A stretch of 13,033 nucleotides of DNA from NCBI GenBank assembly GCA_028869725.1, contig JAGWRJ010000031.1, forward strand, positions 1 through 13,033, in the 5' to 3' direction. Of the stretch, positions 5,143-10,952 are shown in pieces. The notes below the pieces were generated by a model that made no database searches, was not told the origin of the DNA, and saw only the letters and a program-made list of their open reading frames with translations. Position 1 is the stretch's first letter; every line of letters starts with the position of its first letter. A program made the translations under genes and the position numbers. This DNA is from Alphaproteobacteria bacterium (GTDB taxonomy: Bacteria > Pseudomonadota > Alphaproteobacteria > Micropepsales > Micropepsaceae).

Positions 5143-7764
5143 TCAGACGGTCCCGGCCGGCCGGGTCAGTCCTTCGTGTGGCAGCACGTAGGTCAGAAGC
5201 GCCGGTAGCACCAGCAGCATGGACACCAAAATCCAGGCCAGTGCCAGCATGAGTATGATGCCCATGCTGGCCGTGCCTGGATGAGATGAAATCGACAGGG
5301 TTCCAAATGCCGTCGCCGTGGTCGCTGCACTCATGACCACTGCGCGCGTCAGTGGCGAACGCAGCAGCTGCCGCTGTCCACTACGCCAGGCCATGACGAA
5401 ATAGATGTCAAAGGCCACGCCAATGCCAAAAAGCAACGGCAGGGCAATGATATTGGCAAAGTTCAGCGGAATACCGACCAGCACGCACGATGCCAGCGTC
5501 ATGACACCGGCGAGCACAAGCGGCGCCAGGGCAACAAGCACCTCACCGAAACGGCGCAGGGCAAACAGCAGGATGATGGCGATGGAGACGAACGAATAGA
5601 TGCCGGCCATCAGAAATGCGCGCACGATCGTCTTGCCGGATTCCTTGATGATGATCGGGGTACCAGTCGCGTTCGGTGCGACCTTCAGCACAGCATTGGT
5701 AAAGCGCGTCAGAACTCGATCGCTGTTGGCATCACCAGACGGAAAGGCCTGGACACGATACTGCCCAGTGGATGATATCCAGTCCGACTTCAGTGAGGCG
5801 GGCAAGCCTGCAAAATCAATATTGTAGGGCGATAACGCCAACCGCAGTTGCGCCAGCAGCGTCTGGAGCCCGGGAATAAAGGCCTTTGTGGCTGCGTTGC
5901 GCAGGGCTGGTGGCGCGGCCGCCAGACGCTGCAGGGTTGCGGCCAACGTCCTGGCATCTTGTGCTGCCTTGGCAGACTTGGCGTGAGGTATAGCTGCGCC
6001 AAGCGCGCTGGCTGCCGCTTCAAGACTGGCGACCGTCTGCGCGTCCGTTGGCGGCGGAGGCATGAACACCGGATTTAACGTGGGCCCAAGAACATTGGCC
6101 GCATCCTTGATGATCGCGATCTTGGCGTCCTGATCGTCAGGCAGGAAACTGTCGATGGTCAGGACCTGGCTTACCTCGGGCAGCTTTCCAAGCCTGTCGG
6201 CAAGCCGGACGGCAGCTGCGCGCGACGGTTCCAGAATATTGATCGTATTGGGCGAAGTATGCGGATTTTTCATCAGATCAAGCGCGGTTGCCACGGCCTC
6301 GGTGTGGCGGCTACGCAGATCAAGAGGATTAGAGTCAAAGCGCAGAAACGGAATCACCGCAGCACCGGCAATCAAAAGCACGAGCGCCGTGCGCAGCACG
6401 CGCTTGGGGCGACGACAGAGAAAATCGTCGATTGGCGCCAGTCTCGCCCAGCCAACCTCAGCCAGCTCGCTGCGCGGCCGGAGGATTTTCAGAAGCGCAG
6501 GAAGCGCAGTGATACTGAGCACATAGGTCACCACCATGCCCGCACCGGCGATCAGGCCCAGCTCCTTTACGCCCGCATAATCTGTGGGCAGGAATGAAAA
6601 GAATCCTGCCGCGGCCGCCAGTGCCGCCAGCGTCAAACCGGCACCAATGCCGTGCCCCGCTGCGATCAGCGCCGGCTCCAGTTCGCCAAAAACACGCCGT
6701 TCATGGCGATAACGGACGCAGAACTGGATCCCGAAATCGACTCCGAGACCCACGAACAATTCAATGAACGCGACAGAGATGACGTTAAAGGCACCATAGG
6801 TCAGAAGCCCGATGCTGGCCGTCACTGCCAGTCCGACGATCATGGTGAGCAAAACCGCCAGGATCATCCGCTTGGAGCGCAACGCCAACCAAAGCATGGT
6901 GAGCAGCATGGCTGCCATCAGACTGGCCAGCAGCGCGCCATTCTGGATGATGGTCGCAAATTCCTCGTCCGCCATGGGCACCGGCCCGGTCAGGCGAACC
7001 CGTACGCCCGTAGCCGCATCAAGCCTGAGAGCACCCGCAAGGCGCCTGATCTCGTTCGTGGCCTTCTTACCCGGCATCAGGGCAGCGAAATCGAGCTCCG
7101 GTTTGACCTCGATAAACGCCCGCGTCGCCGGCACGCCGCCTGGTGAAGACGATTCCACCAGCTTGCTCCAGGGAAAGAATGCTGGCTTGCCGGCAAGGAC
7201 ATTTTCAAATGTCTGATTGAAGATGACGAGCGGCTTGTCGAGTGCGGCCAGGGTGGTCTGACCGGAGGGCACACCCTGAAGAATCGTTTGGAGCGTAGTC
7301 ATGACCCCACGCAAGGTGGGATCTGCTGCCAGGCCACCAAGAAAAGGCTGGGCCTTGATCAGCTGATGCATCGCCGTGTGAATCTCGGGTTTCGACAGCA
7401 ACAGCAGTCCGTCGCGGTTGAAGTAGGGGCCGCTGTCGGGACGACGCACATTCCGGAAGTACTTAGGCTCTTTGCGCAGGGCCGTCGTCAGCGCTGTGGC
7501 GGCCTGTTCCGTACGCTCGGCCGTCGCACCATCGATGACGATCAGGATCAGATTGTTCTGCTGCGGAAATTCCCGGTCGTACTGAATTTCGTTCTGGCGC
7601 CAGAGGGTGTTGGGAGCGACAAGATTGTCGCTGTTGGTATCCATTGCGAAATGGCCGACCGTATACCAGCCACATACCACGCCCAGCACGAGCGTCACCG
7701 CGACGACCGGTCCTGCGAACCGCGTCGCTGCACGAACGATGGTGGCTACAAATTTGGCGAGCAT
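5143..7764 (-). CDS. hpnN: HpnN, RND-type inner-membrane hopanoid transporter
   Basis: HpnN is an RND/MMPL-family inner-membrane protein that in Rhodopseudomonas is needed to move hopanoids to the outer membrane. The 873-residue product has the two-fold RND layout. TM1 (about 17-37) is followed by a periplasmic loop opening MDTNSDNLVAPNT, then TM2-6 (about 274-428) with GLGVDFGIQF at 339-348. TM7 (about 457-474) leads to a second loop opening FDSNPLDLRSRHTEA, which mirrors the first. TM8-12 (about 717-858) include FGIGVAFDIYFV, the counterpart of the TM4 motif. The length fits the family (about 860). A proline run (MPPPP) lies in the second loop. The start ATG 7764 begins a basic/hydrophobic N-terminus; only a weak GGA lies upstream. 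The gene is convergent with hpnM (14-bp gap), so despite being functional partners the two cannot share a transcript here. Confidence 0.94.
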   Translation of the reverse strand: MLAKFVATIVRAATRFAGPVVAVTLVLGVVCGWYTVGHFAMDTNSDNLVAPNTLWRQNEIQYDREFPQQNNLILIVIDGATAERTEQAATALTTALRKEPKYFRNVRRPDSGPYFNRDGLLLLSKPEIHTAMHQLIKAQPFLGGLAADPTLRGVMTTLQTILQGVPSGQTTLAALDKPLVIFNQTFENVLAGKPAFFPWSKLVESSSPGGVPATRAFIEVKPELDFAALMPGKKATNEIRRLAGALRLDAATGVRVRLTGPVPMADEEFATIIQNGALLASLMAAMLLTMLWLALRSKRMILAVLLTMIVGLAVTASIGLLTYGAFNVISVAFIELFVGLGVDFGIQFCVRYRHERRVFGELEPALIAAGHGIGAGLTLAALAAAAGFFSFLPTDYAGVKELGLIAGAGMVVTYVLSITALPALLKILRPRSELAEVGWARLAPIDDFLCRRPKRVLRTALVLLIAGAAVIPFLRFDSNPLDLRSRHTEAVATALDLMKNPHTSPNTINILEPSRAAAVRLADRLGKLPEVSQVLTIDSFLPDDQDAKIAIIKDAANVLGPTLNPVFMPPPPTDAQTVASLEAAASALGAAIPHAKSAKAAQDARTLAATLQRLAAAPPALRNAATKAFIPGLQTLLAQLRLALSPYNIDFAGLPASLKSDWISSTGQYRVQAFPSGDANSDRVLTRFTNAVLKVAPNATGTPIIIKESGKTIVRAFLMAGIYSFVSIAIILLFALRRFGEVLVALAPLVLAGVMTLASCVLVGIPLNFANIIALPLLFGIGVAFDIYFVMAWRSGQRQLLRSPLTRAVVMSAATTATAFGTLSISSHPGTASMGIILMLALAWILVSMLLVLPALLTYVLPHEGLTRPAGTV
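5152..5165. repeat. 14-bp perfect palindrome in the 3' end of hpnN
   Basis: CCCGGCCGGCCGGG reads the same on both strands and lies within the last codons of hpnN, just past the hpnM stop. It could fold in either convergent transcript and slow polymerase, but no T-run follows on either strand, and GC-rich coding DNA can give such palindromes by chance. Confidence 0.3.
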
Positions 7765-8291
7765 CCGAATATCCGGCGGGAATCGCAGCAGCTCACACTG
7801 CCCATAACTAAAGCGAGGTCAACCGGCCACACGCCGAGAACGCCGGCTGATTGCGGCGCGGTTATTCCCGAAAAGGGCAAGTCTTGGGGGTCCGTATATA
7901 TTCGTTCATCCCGGGGCGCAAAGTCTCGGCCACCAGGGCGCCCGCGCCTGCCCTTGGCCCATACCCGTTTTCCGCATCTTCGGGAGCCTTAAGGGCCACC
8001 CGACCGGTCAGCCACCTCTCTTGGCGCGGACAGCTAGTGCCCCCGCCCTGACAGGCTGCACCCTCCGGCCAGTGTCTCATGCTGGACCACAACGTCCTGG
8101 GCCCTCAAGACCGCGCCTGGCTCGCGCGGCCCCTCCGGCGCAGCAGGATGTGGGCATCGCCAGCTGGACAGGCAGCCCTCATGCACTGCGAGGCGATGAC
8201 GCCCGGATCTGCGCCTGTCCCGACAGGGACCATTGCGCCCGCACACCGGCTGTGCAATCGAGCAGCGGGAGCTGAACGGCGGGGCCGTTGC
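7765..8291. other. 527-bp region without recognisable gene between hpnN and the DUF969 operon
   Basis: The largest non-coding gap of the window lies between divergent hpnN and the DUF969 gene and should hold promoters for both. Short frames cross it (for example 7851-8051 plus, 7862-8092 minus, and an in-frame 71-codon extension of the DUF969 gene from 8079), but none has a family signature or good ribosome site. An AT-rich tract TATATATT (7895-7902) and a small hairpin CCTGT/ACAGG (8214-8227) are visible. No tRNA, known riboswitch or mobile-element ends were recognised. Confidence 0.55.
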
Positions 8292-8969
8292 ATGTGGCCG
8301 CTCATTGGTATCGGCGTGATCGTCATCGGGTTTACGATCCGCATCAATCCGCTGATCGTCATCGTCACGGCGGCGCTAGCGACGGGCATCGCCGCGCACC
8401 ACAGCGTGCTTGGCATCATCGCCGCCTTTGGCAAGGCGTACAATGACAGTCGCTACGTTTCGATCGTGTGGCTGATCCTTCCGGTGATCGGCCTGCTGGA
8501 GCGTGAAGGCCTGCAGGAACGTGCCCGCACGCTGGTCGGACGAATAACCGCAGCCACGGCCGGCCGCCTGCTCGTCGTCTATTTGGCTTTACGCCAGCTC
8601 ACGGCGGCTTTTGGCCTACTCTCGCTGTTCGGTCATGCACAGACCGTTCGCCCGCTGATCGCACCCATGGCCGAAGGTGCCGCCGAAACCAAACTTGGCA
8701 GGCTGTCGCACAAATCACGCATGCTGATCCGTGCCTATGCAGCCAGCGCCGACAATGTCGGCGCCTTCTTTGGCGAAGACATTTTCCTGGCAGTAGGATC
8801 CATCCTCCTGATCAAGGGCGTCCTGCAGCAAATGGGGATCCTCGTGACGCCGGTGAGCCTGTCGATGTGGGCTATTCCTACGGCATTGCTCGCATTTGTC
8901 GTGCATGGCGCGCGCCTGTGGCGTCTCGATGCGCGGCTCAGGCGCCAGAACGACGACGAGGCCAGATGA
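8292..8969 (+). CDS. DUF969 family integral membrane protein (putative transporter subunit)
   Basis: The 225-residue product is very hydrophobic and matches my knowledge of the DUF969 family. It has an N-terminal membrane pair (about 3-36), LPVIGLLEREGLQERA (63-78), RQLTAAFGLL (101-110), GHAQTVRPLIAPMAEGAAE (114-132), DNVGAFFGEDIF (154-165) and WAIPTA (193-198), then a charged tail. I start at ATG 8292 because family members begin around WPLIGI; GGGG lies seven bases upstream. The frame is open to 8079, but that part is hydrophilic and unlike the family. The stop overlaps the next start (ATGA), so the DUF979 protein is probably made together with it as a two-part membrane complex. I recall the pair being proposed as a 5-oxoproline transporter near pyroglutamyl peptidase or oxoprolinase genes elsewhere; neither is in this window, so the substrate stays open. 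Confidence 0.85.
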   Translation: MWPLIGIGVIVIGFTIRINPLIVIVTAALATGIAAHHSVLGIIAAFGKAYNDSRYVSIVWLILPVIGLLEREGLQERARTLVGRITAATAGRLLVVYLALRQLTAAFGLLSLFGHAQTVRPLIAPMAEGAAETKLGRLSHKSRMLIRAYAASADNVGAFFGEDIFLAVGSILLIKGVLQQMGILVTPVSLSMWAIPTALLAFVVHGARLWRLDARLRRQNDDEAR

Positions 8970-9922
8970 TCGGCCTGGAACAGGTTTACTGGCTCATTGG
9001 CCTGATGTTCGCTGCCATCGCGATCCTGTCCTGGCGCGACCGCACGCATCGCAGATGGCTCGGCAACACCGCATTCTGGGGGCTTCTTTCAATCAGCTTT
9101 CTGTTTGGCACATTCATCGGCAATCTCGCCAACGGTATACTGGTGCTCGCTCTGGTAGGCCTTGCAGGCACTGGTGCGACAGGTCTGGGCACGGTCAAGA
9201 CCACGAGCCCGGAGGAACGCGACCGACGCGCCGCTCAGCGTGGAAGCTGGCTGTTTGGGCCAGCGCTGCTGATCCCACTCATCGCCATTGTCGGCACGTT
9301 CACCCTGGGCAGGATTCCGCTTGGTGGCCATCCGCTCGCCGATCCCAGAAACGTGACCTTGATCGCACTCGCGCTTGGTATCGTCGTTGCTCTTGGTGTT
9401 GCGATGATCTGGCTGCGACCGTCAGTGCATGCACCTCTCGAGGAGAGCCGGCGCCTGAGCGATACGATCGGATGGGCCGCCATTCTGCCCCAGATGCTCG
9501 CGGCACTGGGGGCGGTGTTCGCATTGTCCGGAGTAGGCCGCGCCGTAGGTCAGATTGCCACCACCTGGCTGCCGCTCGGCCACCCTTTGGCTGCAGTCGC
9601 AACATATTGCATCGGCATGGCGATATTTACGATCGTGATGGGTAATGCGTTTGCCGCTTTTCCTGTAATGACCGCAGCCATCGGCGTGCCGCTGATTGTC
9701 CACAAGTTTGGCGGAGATCCGGCCATCATGGGGGCAATCGGCATGCTCTCGGGCTTCTGCGGTACGCTCGCAACGCCTATGGCGGCCAACTTCAATATTG
9801 TTCCTGCCGCGCTTTTGGAGCTGAATGATCGCAATGGCGTGATCAAGGCCCAGGTCCCGACTGCTGTCGCCATGCTGATTGGCAACATCACGCTGATGTA
9901 TCTGCTCGTTTTCCGCTTCTAG
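8966..9922 (+). CDS. DUF979 family integral membrane protein (putative transporter subunit)
   Basis: The 318-residue product has about nine likely membrane helices and the DUF979 hallmarks: FLFGTFIGNLANGILVLALVG near the N-terminus (46-66), IGWAAILPQMLAALGAVF (168-185), GNAFAAFPVMTAAIG (226-240) and GFCGTLATPMAANFN (263-277) with IVPAALLEL after it. Small-residue-rich membrane motifs with Asn and Thr resemble substrate-binding re-entrant parts of ion-coupled carriers; this is inferred. I start at ATG 8966, which overlaps the DUF969 stop by four bases and has GAGG just upstream. A longer reading from 8867 would overlap the preceding gene and lacks support. It is probably translationally coupled to DUF969 and is followed after 10 bp by the DUF2891 gene. 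Confidence 0.85.
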   Translation: MIGLEQVYWLIGLMFAAIAILSWRDRTHRRWLGNTAFWGLLSISFLFGTFIGNLANGILVLALVGLAGTGATGLGTVKTTSPEERDRRAAQRGSWLFGPALLIPLIAIVGTFTLGRIPLGGHPLADPRNVTLIALALGIVVALGVAMIWLRPSVHAPLEESRRLSDTIGWAAILPQMLAALGAVFALSGVGRAVGQIATTWLPLGHPLAAVATYCIGMAIFTIVMGNAFAAFPVMTAAIGVPLIVHKFGGDPAIMGAIGMLSGFCGTLATPMAANFNIVPAALLELNDRNGVIKAQVPTAVAMLIGNITLMYLLVFRF

Positions 9923-9932
9923 AGGAATTCTC

Positions 9933-10949
9933 ATGACACGCCTCACCCAGTCTGTCGCATCCCGCTTTGCCACCATCGCGCTGGGCCATGTTGGCCGCGA
10001 ATATCCGAACAAGCTCGACCATGTACTTAATGGACCTGACGACGTCAGGTCGCCGCAGGAGCTTCACCCCATCTTCTTTGGCAGCTTCGACTGGCATTCC
10101 TGCGTTCATGGTCACTGGCTTCTTGCCCGTCTTTACCGTCGCTTTCCTGCGTTGCCCGAAGCAGCCGCGATCCGCACGTTATTTGATCGTCAGTTCTGTC
10201 TGCAGCGGGTCGAAGGAGAACTTGCCTATCTGCAACAGCCGGGCACACGAGGGTTCGAGCGTCCCTATGGCTGGGCTTGGGCGCTGATGCTTGCTGGCGA
10301 ACTTGCGCGTCACGCGCGCGACGAAGGACGACAGTGGGCGAGCGCCCTGAAACCATTGGCCGACGCATTTGTGCACCGCTTTGAATCCTATCTGCCGCTT
10401 TGTACCTATCCGGTGCGGGCTGGTGTTCATTCCAACACTGCGTTTGCCCTGCTTCTGGCCCGCGACTACGCGCAGGCCTGCGGCGACGCTGAGTTTGAGG
10501 CCCTCTGCGCCCAGACAGCGCGACGCTGGTATGGCGATGACCGGGATTATCGCAGTCTTGAACCGTCCCAGGATGAATTCCTGTCGCCCACGCTCATGGA
10601 GGCGGCGTTGATGAGTGTGGTGCTGACGCCGGAGGAATTTACCACATGGTTTGCGCACTTCCTGCCAGGCGCGGCACACGGAGCACCTGCCAACCTGTTC
10701 TCGCCCGCTACCGTAAGTGACCGCAGTGATGGCAAGATCGCCCATCTGGATGGGCTCAACCTTTCGCGTGCCTGGTGCCTCAAACTGATCCTGGCACAAC
10801 TGTCGGAAGCCGACCCGCTGGTTGCACGCGCACAGAGCGCCATTGACGCCCACCTTACGAACGCCCTTGAACATGTCGCTGGCGATTATATGGGCGAGCA
10901 TTGGCTCGCCAGCTTCGCCTTGCTCGCGCTCGATCCTGATCCGGCATAG
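9933..10949 (+). CDS. DUF2891 family protein, soluble, function unknown
   Basis: A 338-residue cytoplasmic protein with no signal peptide or membrane segment. I recognise the DUF2891 pattern: HPIFFGSFDWHSCVHGHW (45-62), ERPYGWAW (109-116), RAGVHSNTAFAL (162-173), EPSQDEFLSP (210-219), HLDGLNLSRAW (271-281) and GEHWLASFAL (321-330). Helical stretches with conserved Trp, Tyr, His, Asp and Glu at intervals look like an alpha/alpha-barrel enzyme, but no activity is known to me. The start is ATG 9933, with AGAGGA overlapping the previous stop and a spacing of six bases. It is third in the operon with the DUF969/DUF979 membrane pair, so it may act on whatever they import. Its stop is three bases from the convergent tamB stop. 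Confidence 0.83.
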   Translation: MTRLTQSVASRFATIALGHVGREYPNKLDHVLNGPDDVRSPQELHPIFFGSFDWHSCVHGHWLLARLYRRFPALPEAAAIRTLFDRQFCLQRVEGELAYLQQPGTRGFERPYGWAWALMLAGELARHARDEGRQWASALKPLADAFVHRFESYLPLCTYPVRAGVHSNTAFALLLARDYAQACGDAEFEALCAQTARRWYGDDRDYRSLEPSQDEFLSPTLMEAALMSVVLTPEEFTTWFAHFLPGAAHGAPANLFSPATVSDRSDGKIAHLDGLNLSRAWCLKLILAQLSEADPLVARAQSAIDAHLTNALEHVAGDYMGEHWLASFALLALDPDPA

Positions 10950-10952
10950 CGG

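Noticed and set aside
8020..8095. Cobalamin-riboswitch-like pieces (GCCCCCGC on the plus strand; a GAGAC...GGCC run on the minus strand)
   Set aside because: The pieces are on opposite strands and the other conserved boxes and order of the riboswitch are absent.
8079..8291. N-terminal extension of the DUF969 protein
   Set aside because: The extension is hydrophilic and unlike the family, whose members begin near WPLIGI at ATG 8292.
8867..8965. N-terminal extension of the DUF979 protein into the DUF969 gene
   Set aside because: ATG 8966 gives the typical ATGA-coupled start; the extra 33 residues are arginine-rich and only shadow the DUF969 gene.
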